A stretch of 64,000 nt of DNA. Source: Antilocapra americana (Eukaryota; Chordata; Mammalia; Artiodactyla; Antilocapridae). Below are positions 13,481-25,377 of this stretch, in pieces. A model generated the notes under the pieces. It saw only the letters and a list, made by a program, of their open reading frames with translations. It ran no database searches and was not told the DNA's origin. Location of the stretch: assembly GCA_007570785.1 (NCBI GenBank), contig ML664174.1:5142828-5206827 (forward strand), given 5' to 3'. How positions within the stretch are numbered: the stretch's first letter is position 1; the number at the start of each line of letters is the position of its first letter. Both the position numbers and the translations under genes were made by a program.

Positions 13481-13840
13481 GTTGTTGTTCAGTCACTAAG
13501 TCGTGCCTCCGACTCTGCGACCCCATGGACTGCAGCAGGCCAGGCTTCCCTGTCCATCATCATCTCCTGGAGTTTGCTCACACTCACTTCCATCCAGCTG
13601 GAGATGCCATCCAACCATCTCATCCTCTATCTTCCCCTTCTCTTGCCCTCAGTCTTTCCCAGCATCAGAGTCTTTTCCAGTGAGTCGGCTCTTCCAATCA
13701 GGTGGCCAAAGTATTGGAGCTTCAGCTTCAGCATCAGTCCTTCCAATGAATATTCAGGATTGATTTCCTTTAGGATGGACTGGTTTGATCTCCTTGCTGT
13801 CCAAGAGACTGTCAAGAGTCTTCTCCACCACTGCAAATAG
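13481..13840 (-). mobile_element. BovB LINE 3' end, antisense
   Basis: Begins gttgttgttcagtcactaag, passes ggtggccaaagtattggagc and ends gtcaagagtcttctccacca. First repeat upstream of the PLEKHD1 CpG-rich block. Confidence 0.9.
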
Positions 13841-13861
13841 GTAGCCTGAGTATCAAATCAC

Positions 13862-14110
13862 TTTATAGATATACTTTATTAATTTGCCAAAGTAAAAGTA
13901 AAAAATTGAGGTATGATTAAAATATGACAAAATGCACCGATCTTTAGTATTTGTCTGATGAAGTTTGTTTGATGAATCTATACACGGAGTCACCACTACC
14001 CAAAGCAAGATGCAGTGCATTTTCATCACCTCAGAAGTTTCCCTCATGCTCCTGGCTTAGCGTTCCCTCCTTACTCCCTCTCATGCAAGCCACTTTCTGA
14101 CTCTTAACAA
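13862..14110 (-). mobile_element. L1M 3' UTR fragment, antisense
   Basis: Diverged L1M-type sequence: aattgaggtatgattaaaat, then gagtcaccactacccaaagc and ttttcatcacctcagaagtt. Confidence 0.5.
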
Positions 14111-15635
14111 CATTTAAAAACCTTTTAAAAAATTTATATTTTAATGCTTAAAATGGCAATCTCTACAGAGCAACTATCCCGTTGTCTTTCAATCTGCCTG
14201 CTTTTCTCACCGTTACCTGCTTGACTTCTCCCTGTAGGCATTTGAATTTGTGATCCTCATTCAGTGTTCCTCCAAGGCCTTCCCAGGTCTACATATTATG
14301 AGTCTAGTTAAGAAGGAGCTTAACAAAGGCCTTCTCCACCCTGGCAGCTTTCCCCTAACCAAGTCCTGGGGTCTTAAGCCCAGGCAGCATCCCCTTGTTT
14401 ATCCCTGTCCAAAGGGGCCAATCTGAATTTCCCTCTTGGCTCATGTTGTCCTGCAAAACATCTCAGGCTCAGCTATAATAGAGGGTCCAGGGCTGGAGTC
14501 CATCAGAAGGAAAGCGACAGGACTAGGAAGATAATGAGAGTCCTCAGAGGGGATACAAAGTAGACATTTCACAGTTTGGGGGGTTATTTTGGACACATGC
14601 TTTAATGCTTGGAAAATGTCCTACTTTAGGAGTTCTGTTTTTTTCCAGGTGGGACTACAGAACACGTATTGGAAGTTTGTGGTGTGGAGTTCACTGGTCA
14701 GGGGCGCCAGGGCAGGACTCTGAGTTGCAGGTGACAAGCATGAGGAAAGAGCATGCACAGCCATCAGTTCTCCAAGAGCGAGTACCAGAGGCATCTGTCT
14801 GGCTTTGGGTGATAGCTGGGGCTGCAAGGTTGTTTTCCCAGCTACAGCTCCTAGCAGCATTTGACTGGCTGCAGGGGCAGTCACAGGAGAGTGGGCTCCT
14901 GGCAGCACCCACATGGCAGCATCAACAGCCTGCCCATCTGGCTGCTTCTGCAGCTGTGGGAGAAAGGCAGGATGCCTGGAATCATCTTTGAGGAAGTCCT
15001 TCCCAAGAAGAAGGACTGGGTGAACCCAGATGGCTCCTGGGAAAGACCCATTTTCGTTCCATTTCTTCAGTGGAAGAAATAGAGCACAGGTTTCTTCAGT
15101 GGTAAAGAGAAAGCAATCTTTGCCTCTCTGCATACAGGACATCTGAATAGACCTTAGCTAATGGTAGTCAGGGAGAGGTGGAAAGACTGCCACGAGGCAA
15201 GCAGCATGAGTGTGATGATCCACTAGGTACTTAAATGGCTTCTGCTTCCCCCAACTAACTGGTCCAGATCAAGTCAAGACAGCCTTGTTAGAAGCCATTC
15301 CTACTTCCATCATGTTCTCTGCTCTAGCTGGTGGGAGTACAGGATGCCTGGCAGATAGTTTAGCAGAAGACACAACAAGTGGGGTGCCAGTCCACTGCCC
15401 CAGCCCGAGTGTGGGCCAGGGCTGCCCAGTCTTATCAGAAAGTAAGTCAGGGTGGAAACTCAGGGTCCTAGTGCACTGCAGACTCAAACCCAGAGCTGAT
15501 GTTCTGAATATATGATTTATGTCATATCAATTTCATGTTTGAAACATCCCCAATGAAGTGTGTGACTTTTAGTTTTCCAGATTAGAAAAATGAAGTTCAA
15601 AACAGTTGTCTACCTAAGGTCACCCAGATATTCAT
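14111..15635. other. Intergenic stretch without recognised features
   Basis: Between the L1M piece and a short L2 tail near 15640. Longest open frames are on opposite strands over the same bases (14605-14991 plus, 14621-15142 minus). They have no recognisable domain, so neither is called. Confidence 0.5.
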
Positions 15636-15637
15636 TT

Positions 15638-15680
15638 CCTGGAACATAGTAGGTGCTCAAATATGTGCTGAATGAAGGCA
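15638..15680 (+). mobile_element. L2 3' tip
   Basis: ggaacatagtaggtgctcaa followed by tgtgctgaatgaa, the conserved L2 3' end. Confidence 0.55.
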
Positions 15681-15954
15681 AGTGGCAGGATGGAGATACT
15701 TGATTTGGTTTGAATTCTAAGTCCATACCTGTCACACTGCAGCACACTGCCAAGTAAGGTGCCATCTGGAGATATCTGGACCTTTCTTTCAGTCTTTCCC
15801 CTTTTTTCCAGTAGCTTCTCTCAATTGCCAACTCACTTAAACTTCCAAGTTCCTACAGTACTGAAGGTAAAACTCCACTTGCACCATAAACCTCCAGCCT
15901 TTCAGCTGTGTTCAGGAATAGATTCCTAATAATGGACACACGTTTTCTTTTTCT

Positions 15955-17935
15955 TATTGTTTTTATTTTTTACCAGCTTTCCTGAGATATGATTTACAAA
16001 TGAAAATTGTTTACCTTTAGTACCTGTGTGTTCTAAGTCATTTCAGTTGTGTCCGACTCTTTGTGACCCCATGGACTGCACACTCCAGGCTTCCCTGTCC
16101 TTCACTACCTCCCAGAATTTGCTCAAACTCATGTCCATTGAGTCAGTGATGCCATCCAACCATCTCATCTTCTGTTGACCCCTTTCCTCCCTACCCTCAG
16201 TCTTTTCCAGTATCAGGGTTTTTTTTCCAATGAGTCGGCTCTTCGCATTAGGTGACCAAATTATTGGAGCTTCAGCTTTAGCATCATCATTCCAATGAAT
16301 ATTCAGGGTTGATTTCCTTTAGGATTGACTGGTTTGCTCTCCTTTCTGTCCAAGGGACTCTCAAGAGTCTTCTCCAGCACTGCAAATAGGTAGCCTGAGT
16401 ATCAAATCACTTTATAGATATCTTTATTAATTTGCATCATTTCTTTGGCACTCAGCCTTCTTTATGGTCCACATCCATACATGACTACTGGAAAAACCAT
16501 AGATTTGACTAGACAGGTCTTTGTCGGCAAGGTAATGTCTCTGCTTTTTAATACACTGTCTAGGTTTGTCATAGCTTTTCTTTCAAGGGGCAAATATCTT
16601 TTAATTTCATGGCTGCAGTCACCGTTCGCAGTAATTTTGGAGCCCAAGAAAATAAAGTCACTCACTGTTTCCATTGTTTCCCCATCTATTTGCCATTAAG
16701 TGGTGGGACTGGATACCAAGATCTTAGTTTTTTCACGTTGTTTTAAGTCAGCTTTCTCACTCTCCTCTTTCAGCTTCATCAAAAGGCTCTTTAGTTCCTC
16801 TTCACTTTCTGCCTTCCCAAGTGGTGGATGGTGTCATCTGCATATATGAGGTTATTCATACTTCTCCTGGCAATCTTGATGCCAGCTTGTGCTTCATTCA
16901 GCCCAGCATTTTGCATGATGTACGCTGCATATAAGTTAAATAAGCAGGGTGACAATATACAGCCTTGATGTACTCCTTTCCCAATTTTTAAGCAGTCTGT
17001 TTTTCCATGTCTGGTTCTAACTGTTGCTTCTTGACCTACATACAGGTTTCTCAGGAGGCAGGTCAGGTGATCTGGTATTCCCATTTCTTTAAGAATTTTC
17101 CATAGTTTGTTGTGCTCCACACAGTCAAAGGCTTTAGCGTAAAGAAGCAGAAATAGATGTCTTCAGCTCCACAGAGAAGTGAAACATACAGCATATATCT
17201 TTCTGTGTCTGGCTTATTTTACCTAGTATAATGTCCTCCGGGTTTACCAACATTTGTTGCAAGGACAGATTTTATGGTGAAATAATATTCCAATGTGTGT
17301 GTGTGAATATGAAATGTTCTTTTTCCATTCAACCATCAGTGGACACTTCCAGTTGTTTCCGTCCTTGGCTATTGTGAATAATGCTGCAATGAACATGAGA
17401 AGGCAGATAGCTCTTCAACACACTGATTTCATTCTCTTTGGATATATATACTAGAAGTGGGATCATATGATAGTTCTGGATCATATGATAGTTCTATTTT
17501 TAATTTTTTGAGGAATCCTCATACTGTTTTTCCATAGCAGCTGTAGCAATTTACATTTCCACCAACAGTGCACAAGGATTCCCTTTTCTCCATATCTTTA
17601 CTGATATTTATTTCTTGTCTTAATGAGAGTAGTCATCCTCATAGGTGTGAAATGCCATCTATTGTGGTTTTTATTTGCATTTTCCCTGATGATTAGCAAT
17701 GCTGAACACCTTTTCATGTACCTGTTGGCCATTTGTATCTCTTCCTTGGAAATATGTCTATTCAGGTCCCTTGCCCATTTTTTCATCAGGTTGCTTCTTT
17801 GCTATTAAGTTGATTGAGTTCCTTACATATTTTGGATGTTAACCCCTTATCAGATAAATGGTTGGCGAATATTTTTCTCCCATTCCATAGATTATTTTCA
17901 TTTTATTGATTCCTTTACTGTGAAAATGAACAGAC
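15955..17935 (-). mobile_element. L1 split by a BovB, antisense
   Basis: An antisense L1 tail (15955-16033, accagctttcctgagatatg) is followed by BovB, then by L1 3' region and the end of its second frame (17158-17935, for example ccaccaacagtgcacaagga). The minus-strand peptide RYMKRCSALLIIRENANK near 17700 matches the L1 ORF2 C-terminal region. The host L1 is older than the BovB within it. Confidence 0.7.
16034..17157 (-). mobile_element. BovB LINE, 3' 1.1 kb, antisense
   Basis: From the 3' tail (cagttgtgtccgactctttg) into the reverse transcriptase. The minus-strand peptide at 16791-17120 contains GIPDHLTCLLRNLYVGQEA and YADDT, the polymerase catalytic motif. Frames are broken, so it is inactive. 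Confidence 0.9.
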
Positions 17936-18119
17936 ATTTTCATAATGTTGCTTTTACCTCAAAGTGCTGTTCGTGCAGGTAAAAAAAAAAAGTGTTGCTT
18001 TTACCTATAATCTGCAGGTTCATGTGGTAGTCACCATTCTTCCATGAAACAGGTATTAGCATGTCTGTTGTATATGCCTAGCCCATGGTAGTTAAATGTG
18101 TGAGTACCATCAGGGGTCC

Positions 18120-18168
18120 AGCTCTCTGATCTTCAGAGATCTTCTGAAGCATCTTCTGATGCTTCAGC
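18120..18168. repeat. Two overlapping perfect hairpins
   Basis: Stem A: cttcaga (18131-18137), 5-base loop, tctgaag (18143-18149). Stem B: ctgaagcat (18144-18152), 6-base loop, atgcttcag (18159-18167). The right arm of A overlaps the left arm of B, so only one can form at a time. Intergenic. Confidence 0.8.
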
Positions 18169-18689
18169 CAGAGTGAGTCAGACACAGAGGCTTTCTTAGC
18201 CCACTCCAGCCAGAGATGGGCAAGAAGACATTCTCAGGCAGGAAAGAGTGACAAGGGTCTCCCTGGACTGTTACAGCCTGACTGAGCCTCCAAAGCTCCC
18301 AGCAACCTGGGCAAAAGTAGCTCTTCTCATAATGCCATCTCCTCAGCCCCTGGCCTTCCCTGTCCCTGGCCCCACCCTTAGGCAAGCAGCTGAGCGAAGG
18401 ACCCAGGGACACTCCTCCTCCAGGTTCCCTGAGCTCTCCTAGCTCCCATGTCAATCTGATGCCTGGGCCCAGGACAAGTGTCCTTAGAGGACCAAGAAGC
18501 AGAAGAAACAGGAAGATCTGGGCTCCAGGCCAGGCCCTGCTGTGGTACCGAATCTCCTCCATAGACGTCTTTTCCTCCTCCAGTCCTCATTCCATCCTTC
18601 AGGCTTCTGTCCTGGTTTCTGCAGGGTATGGCGCTAATTCATCTGAAACTATACTCTCCTCTTGGTTGCAGTGAATGCTTGCCCATCCT

Positions 18690-18815
18690 TCCATCCTAGC
18701 ACCTGTCTGTCTCCCTTGTTGGGAGTTTTTCTTTTCCCTTCCAGACTGTGAGCTCCTTGAAGCAGAGTTCAGGGCATGCAGTAGGTGCTCAGCAAATGCT
18801 TGCTGAACAGATTCT
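18690..18815 (+). mobile_element. L2 3' end
   Basis: gactgtgagctccttgaagc, then gtaggtgctcagcaaatgct and tgctgaacag, the L2 3' terminus. Confidence 0.6.
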
Positions 18816-19189
18816 TTTTCACTTGGCCCCTGTTATGGGGCTTCAGACTCTTATTTCAGTTTGCCACCTGAATGGAGACTGACTTCTCAGGCCCTCTGCT
18901 GTCCCTCATCTATAAAACAAAATCTGTGGGGAGGCTTGAAAGCAATAGATGTGAAAGCAATCTTTAGATGATGGCACACTTGTCAACTGCTTTTGGCATT
19001 AGGATGGGTTAATCCCAGGTTCTGCCGTTAGGTGTGTGAACCAAGGAGAGTCCCTGGACTTCTTTGGGCTTCTCAACTTGCACTCACTTGGATTATGCAG
19101 TAGCCTTTTCAAATGACTCCCCACTAACAGCAGGGTCCCCCAAGGAATCCTGGCTCGCCACCCTCACTCACTTGATCTTCTCAAGACTC

Positions 19190-19560
19190 AAAGATTCATG
19201 TGAGCTTCTTGTTTAAAACCCTTGACTGGGTCTCCATTCCTTCAACTCCACTTCCCGATTTCTGACCTTTGACTTAACACCCTCTTCAACCTGGTCCTGA
19301 CTTATTGTCAGGGCTTAAGCCCTGTCACCTTATCACACCTTCTCTGCTCTGTTGCACTGGTTCTAATATTCCAAGGAGCTACCACACTCTTTCATATCTT
19401 CTTTTCACTTGCTGTTCTCTTAGTCTGGAATACTTACTGTATCATCCACAAATTCTACTTCAAGATTCAGCTCAAATGACTCTTCTTTTGTAAAGCCCTT
19501 TCTGATGGCATCCCTTCTGGGGATTAAAACACTTCTTTTTATAGAATTATGTTCAATTTT
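19190..19560 (+). mobile_element. L2 LINE body
   Basis: Long diverged sense L2: aaacccttgactgggtctcc, ctcttagtctggaatactta, ttcagctcaaatgactcttc and gccctttctgatggcatc. Confidence 0.6.
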
Positions 19561-19654
19561 GACTAATTTCTCATGACCAGCATATGTCTCAGGCTCTTAT
19601 ACTAGTGGCAGGACTTGGCTGCCCTCAGGGGAACCCAAGAGGAAGGGGCTGGAG

Positions 19655-20645
19655 GGTGGAGGAAACAAGAGTTGGAGGGTGGAGGCTTTCGGGAGACAGT
19701 AGTAGCAGAGAAAGATGGTGAGACACTTCTTGGTTCAGGGCAACCAAGTGTTAAGATCAACGCCAGCAGCTGAAAGATGAAGGGGATGGGGAGAGCGCGT
19801 GTGGGCACAGGCAAACCCCCATTCTAGATGTCTTGAGACAGGAAGTCCCTTGTATTATAGTTCAGTTTTCATCAGCAAGGTCACCCTCTTGCCAGGTAGG
19901 CTTTTGCTGTCTCTACCCAACAACTGCTCACATATGAGGTTGTCGGTGTGATGTATTTCTAGGGGTGTCTAAGGACCTCCTAACCTGCCGGCCTTTTCAT
20001 AGCACTAACACAGGTTCTCAGCATCCAAGAGCATCACTGAGGACAGCACAACTGCTCAGAAAAACACCAAAGGTAAAAAGGACTTCCGCTTTTCTGTGAT
20101 GTGTGGGTTCAAATGTACACATTTAGCTTCTAAGAGCAAAGATAATACTTCACTAGGGGATGGGAGATGGGCTCAGTCTGGCCAATAAGCCCACAGCCAT
20201 TCATTGTCACAATCTCACACACTCTCCCAGAAAGTCCAAGGGAGGGTTAGGGTGCTGCTTTCTCCTCTGGAACAGAGTTAACAATCCATGGGACCAGGTG
20301 CTTAGAGGCTTGGGTACCAGTGATGGCTCTGTCCTCACTCAGTGTAAAGACCTTGGGCAAGTTACTTTGCAGAGCTCGTGGCTTCATATATCAAAAGGGG
20401 CCCTTCCAACTCAGCATCACGTTATCCTTGGACTATTTCTTTTAGATCCAGTAGCATATTCTTTTCTGGTTTCTCAAAGTATAGAGCAAGGGTGAAGGCA
20501 GACATAGAAGAGGAATGAATTCTCACATTCCTACCCACACCGCACCCTCAGCCCCGGGGAAGACCCAATTCACACAGGGCTGAAGGCGCAGAGGAAACAA
20601 GAGGTGGAGGGTGGAGGCTTTGGGGAGACAGTAAGATGCAAGTGG
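19655..20645. repeat. Local direct duplication (two about 40-base units)
   Basis: A unit containing gaaacaagag, tggagggtggaggcttt and gggagacagta occurs at about 19662-19701 and again at about 20592-20631, with about two mismatches, on the same strand and about 930 bases apart. Flanks diverge quickly. The nature of the unit is unknown. Confidence 0.6.
20308..20420 (+). mobile_element. MIR SINE fragment
   Basis: accttgggcaagttactttg with flanking MIR-like sequence. Confidence 0.5.
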
Positions 20646-21336
20646 GGCACTTCCAGGCCAGGTCCCTTAGGTAAACGAGAGAGTTGGGGAGAGAGAAGTG
20701 GGGGGTAGAAGAAAGACTGGGCACCCCTCCCGGGCTGGGTCAGGCCCTCTGGATGGAACTGACACCCATGTTCAGAGGTAGAATGAGGGAGTCCTTGGGC
20801 CTCAGCCAGGATCGGGGGAGGCAAACAGTCACAAAGCCCCACCTTGAGGTGCCAGGGGAGCCACTAGAGCACAGAGGTGGGGACATCGCGGACTCCCACC
20901 TGCACAGACATCATGTGGTGACAGGAACTCAGAGGGAGGGCAGCTAGGTCTGCACCTGGGAGGTGCCCTGGTGGCGGCGGAGGCGGGAATTACAAAGACG
21001 GTGGCCGGATATCTGTAGGATTTTCAATCTGGACGCTTTGAAGTCACCTTGGGAGCCAGCACACCAGCTCTCGTCTCCCCCATCCTCCCTCCAGCCATGG
21101 TACCTCTGAGGCTGAGGCCCTCTTCTTGGGCCCCCGGACCTCTGCCCACATGGGTCTTCCCTCTCCCACCTTTGCAAGCTCATCCTGCCCAGCCTTTTAG
21201 TTTAGGGCAGCTGTCATCTCCCTCTGATGCTCTCCCTGAACCCCACCTGGGGTTTCTCGCTCCAACGAGTTCTCTGTGCTTTCCTGGTTCCCAATAATAA
21301 CTGGCTTTACTGCCAGTTGTTTTATTTGAACCCCTC

Positions 21337-21445
21337 ACTGAACAGCAAGCTCTCTGATGACTGGAATAGACCTTTATTCCCTTTGGTACACTCAGCTCTG
21401 AGAATTGCCTGGTCCATAGGAAGGGCTGTTAACCCTGCTGAGTGA
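21337..21445 (+). mobile_element. L2 3' end
   Basis: aagctctctgatgactggaa, then tgcctggtccataggaaggg and ctgctgagtgaa, a diverged L2 3' end. Confidence 0.45.
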
Positions 21446-22230
21446 AGAGTGGGCTGGTGGAGGAGAGGCAGGGCTCTACCTCTGGTTCCACCCTAGAGAG
21501 AATACGGTATCTGTACCCTCCCGCACTTGACAGCCCTTGAAGTTATCTGGTGATGGCTATCAAATTCCGCCCTCAAGAGCATTCCAGACATAATAATCCA
21601 GTGCCTTCCACACTGTCTCCAGGGTCCCGGCTTCCCATCCCCTCCTCACTGTGCTCTCTCCTCTGACAGCTCCAGAATGTCAGAATTTGCCTTTTATGAA
21701 TAAGGCAACCAGACTTGGACAAATGCTTTCACTCATCCAAAATTTATAAAAACTGGGCAGTAGCTATCACTGCAATAGAAATCAGTAGCTAAGCCAGAAA
21801 TGGGATCCAGGTTTTCCCATCCCTAAATTAGTCACACAGTACCTTACTAATGTTAGTACTGGATTTGTAACCTGAACCGGGTTAATTTCTCACCTGTCTG
21901 CTGTCTCCTGCCCTGAGAGCCCTCACCTCAGTCTGAGACAAAGGCAGAGCTATAGCAAGGCCAGCAGTAGGTCCTGCTGGGAGTCAGGGCAGCAGCTAGT
22001 GGAGGAAAGGAGGGGAGAGCACAGATTAGGAAAAAAGTAGCCCCTCAGAAGACTGATTCATTTAACAACATATTTTTTTGAGAACCTAGCTTCCTGAAGC
22101 TTATATTTTAGCAGAGCAGAGGGACAAAATAAAGACATATATTACAAAGCAGATTAAAAGGTGATCAGCTTCTTACCCCAGTGGTTCTTACCACTGATGA
22201 GCAGATTACAACTTTAAATACAGTGGTCAC

Positions 22231-22488
22231 ATCCATGGAATTCTCCAGATCAGAATACCGGAGTGGGTAGCCTTTCCCTTCTCCAGGGGATCTCCCCAAC
22301 CCAGGGATTGAACCCAGGTCTGCTGCATTGCAGGTGAATTCTTTACCAGCTGAGCCACAAGGGAAGCCCAAGAATACTGGGGTGGGTAACCTGTCTCTTC
22401 TCTAGTGGATTGTCCCGACCCAGGAATTGAATTGGGGTCTCCTACATTGCAGGCGGATTCTTTACCAACTGAGCTATCAGGGAAGCCC
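22231..22488 (-). mobile_element. Tandem Bov-tA pair, antisense
   Basis: Two head segments in direct tandem: 22231-22369 ends gagccacaagggaagccc, and 22370-22488 repeats from aagaatactggggtgggtaa to the same head (gagctatcagggaagccc). The second unit lacks its distal part. Either a dimeric SINE or a local duplication. Confidence 0.8.
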
Positions 22489-23539
22489 TGGCCTAACTGA
22501 AGGTGTTAGAACAAGACCTGGACGAGAGGAGTTGGAGGAGGGGCATCGACACGGGGCAAACAGGGGGGACACAAAGCTGGTTTATTTCCTACATAGGAAG
22601 CTACACTGTATGACACAGCTCTAGCTTGTTAAGAATTAGAAATTAAACAGAATAATGACTGTTGGCTATTTTGACTAAATCTGTATATATGCACATCTGT
22701 ATACATATATAGGTACATAGATACATACATTTTGATCTCAGGGTGATAGGATAACAGGGCTTTTGAAGCTGGCTTTTGAAGATTTCACAACCCACTGCTT
22801 AAGGCAAATGAGGGATGACTTCATGAGAGATGGCAGGAATCATGAGTACCATGTCCTTGTGGCCTATTTTCTTATTCATGAGGAAAGGTTTTCTGGAAAC
22901 ATGTTAACACTCTGGGTACAATCTTTGTAACTAGCTGCAGCATATGTGATACATACAGAAAGTGGCACACAGTGGATTAGTAATAATGAAATCTAATGAA
23001 TAAACAAGTAAGTGACATATTTAAATGATGCATGGCTATATATGGCCCTTCTCAGTATATGTAACAACTGAGCTCCAGTACTACAGAGGGAGAAAACACT
23101 TATCAAATCTATAACTTGAACTTCCATTTAAATGTTTCCAGGGTCCACTCTTCATAGTTTCTACATACTCAGATTAGTAACTGTGCCCTCTGAAATGCAT
23201 CCACTGTGATTGGGATCTACTGGCCTGCATCTCTTTTCTAGGATTAGATAGGTACTTTCATGAATAGTATTTGCTAACAGCAAAGGCAAAGGAAAAAAAA
23301 AATTGTCAATAACTTGCTATCTCTGGGTCAGATGGTATACTGAGTCCTTTATCTCCCTTCTGCCTTTTTTTCTCTCCTTCCCTAAAGGAGGTTCATATGG
23401 ATCCATCTTTCCACAGCCCCTCAAACCATTTCATTACCTTTTCTGATGTTCGAAAGTGGGTCCGGCCTGGTCATCAAATGGAAAAACTGCCTAGAGGGTC
23501 AATAATGAACCACTCACATATGGTATGCACTAATAAAAA
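22489..23539. other. Intergenic stretch without recognised features
   Basis: AT-rich single-copy sequence between the Bov-tA pair and the likely end of the SLC39A9 transcript. Nothing recognised. Confidence 0.4.
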
Positions 23540-23545
23540 TTTATT
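23540..23545 (-). terminator. SLC39A9: Candidate distal poly(A) signal of SLC39A9
   Basis: AATAAA on the minus strand (tttatt on the plus strand), about 3.75 kb past the stop. Downstream in the sense of transcription is a GT-rich stretch (gtgagtggtt) suitable as a downstream element. Chosen because it closes the repeat-poor block. Confidence 0.45.
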
Positions 23546-25371
23546 ATCAGAAAACAAATCAGAAAACAGCAAAAACATTTTTTTTAACCATTCACAATTA
23601 AAAGTGGAAAGAGACAAAAATTATAAGGCAGCCATCCGTGGAATGATTTCATGTTTACAAAGGATCCAGAAAAAGTGATTTGAAATCACTGTCCAGGCTA
23701 CCAAACCAGGGGAACTGCAGTGTTATCCCATGAGATTTCCCACTTAGTAGAAGACGCTATGAGAAAACAGATCAAAGCCAACCTCCTTGTGTTAGGCTGA
23801 GCATATCTAGAAAATTCCTAATGGTTGTCTAGCCCTTTCATGCAAGTCATACACTTCCTTCAGGTCTTCTCAGGTGAATCTAGATGTCTCAGGTACAAAA
23901 GGGCTACATGACTGGGGTTAATTTCATAGCATCTCAAACAGTGTTCTTTGGGTAATGTGGGCCATTCTGTGTTGAGCAAAAATTTCATAATGCAAGGAAG
24001 GTACCCCTGTGGAACACTATTAGAGGGTTCTCGCCTTACCCTACAGCAGTTTTGGATGAATCTGGTCATTCTCAGTCTCCCAAGGGGCTCAGGGGCCCCA
24101 AAGGCAGGAACATGCTTTGGGGGCTTGTGCTGTTGACATACACACAGTTCCCATGTTCAGTACCTAACTACCGTGTATCTGAGGGGCTGGCATGTCCTCC
24201 TAGTTCTAATCCTTGAAAAAGAGGGAAAACCAGGCAGTGACACTTAGAAGCAGGCCAGTAAAAAACACCATTACATTTTCTTCTTTCTAGAAAGAACTGA
24301 CCACTCAAAACAGCCACCTCCCTCATTTTTCTGATTCAAAATATAGGAACAGACTTGGCTGTTCTGAATAGGGCAATAAAAAGGTGAAGAGGGAAAGGGA
24401 GAACACAGAGCCTCTGTGGTGGTGATCCAACACTCTACACTCCAGGGCAGAATTCGCCCAAAGAACTGAAATCTGGCACCAGCATGCCAAGGAAAGCCAT
24501 CAGACCTGGAAGATGGCTGCTTTGGGGATATGGGAACTGTCTGACAAAAGCAATTCACTGGCGAACAACTGAGGGGAATGGATGGGTATAATTTTCACCT
24601 TAATTTTCCATTTAAGAGAGCATTCGACATCTGAAGAAAGTCTATCCATACATACTGAGGAAAGGGAGTCAAATTGTAAATTGTAATTAAGATTAACTTT
24701 GGTTATGGGGAAGGAAGGACAATGCTTTTCATCATCAATTGCCTCTCTTTGGTAGCCAATAATCCCATCTGTAATCACAGCAGCGACTGAAGTATTGCCA
24801 AGGTTTCCAAATGTGTGAGAACATTAAGGCATCCACATCTAAGGAGGCAGTTTTAAACAAGAGGAAAATGGAGCTGAAATGTGCCAATAAGTGACCATCA
24901 GTGTGGCCTCTCCTGGGACATCGCCCACATAGGTAAGTTCTCCCCTGCCCCCCCCCCCAAACGAAGGAGGCCCCTGCCACGCTGCTCAACTCCCTGCTAC
25001 CTGGAGATGCGTTTGAGCCCTGTAAGATTAGTATGGCTATTTCTGCCTGCTGACCGGGAGGGAAATGAGCGGTTCCTGGGGTAGCAGTTTTAAAATCTGG
25101 GAGAGCCCATAGCTCTTGAGAGCTAATAGGCCTTGAAAGGTCTGCTTGTTGATGTGGGGTCCAGAGGGGAAGGCCAATTTGGAGGTTAGATGGTTCTGCC
25201 CTTGCCAGAGCTCAAGGCCCTACTCGGCAAGATATTCTAGCCCAACTTTTAAGTGTGATGGCAAGGCACTGCAGAAAGAGGCTTTGGCCAGCAGAACAAA
25301 TTTCTGATCATTGTACAACAATGACAGAAAAGTGCCACTATTCAAACCAGACCAGACACTAAAATGAGCTA

Positions 25372-25377
25372 TTTATT
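25372..25377 (-). terminator. SLC39A9: Candidate proximal poly(A) signal of SLC39A9
   Basis: AATAAA on the minus strand about 1.9 kb past the stop. It is followed within about 30 bases by a strongly GT-rich run (gtgtctggtctggtttg), a good match to a cleavage-stimulating downstream element. It may produce a shorter 3' UTR isoform. Confidence 0.4.

Noticed and set aside
14605..15142. Overlapping open frames on both strands (128 and 173 codons)
   Set aside because: They occupy the same bases on opposite strands, with no known domain. I cannot support either as coding.
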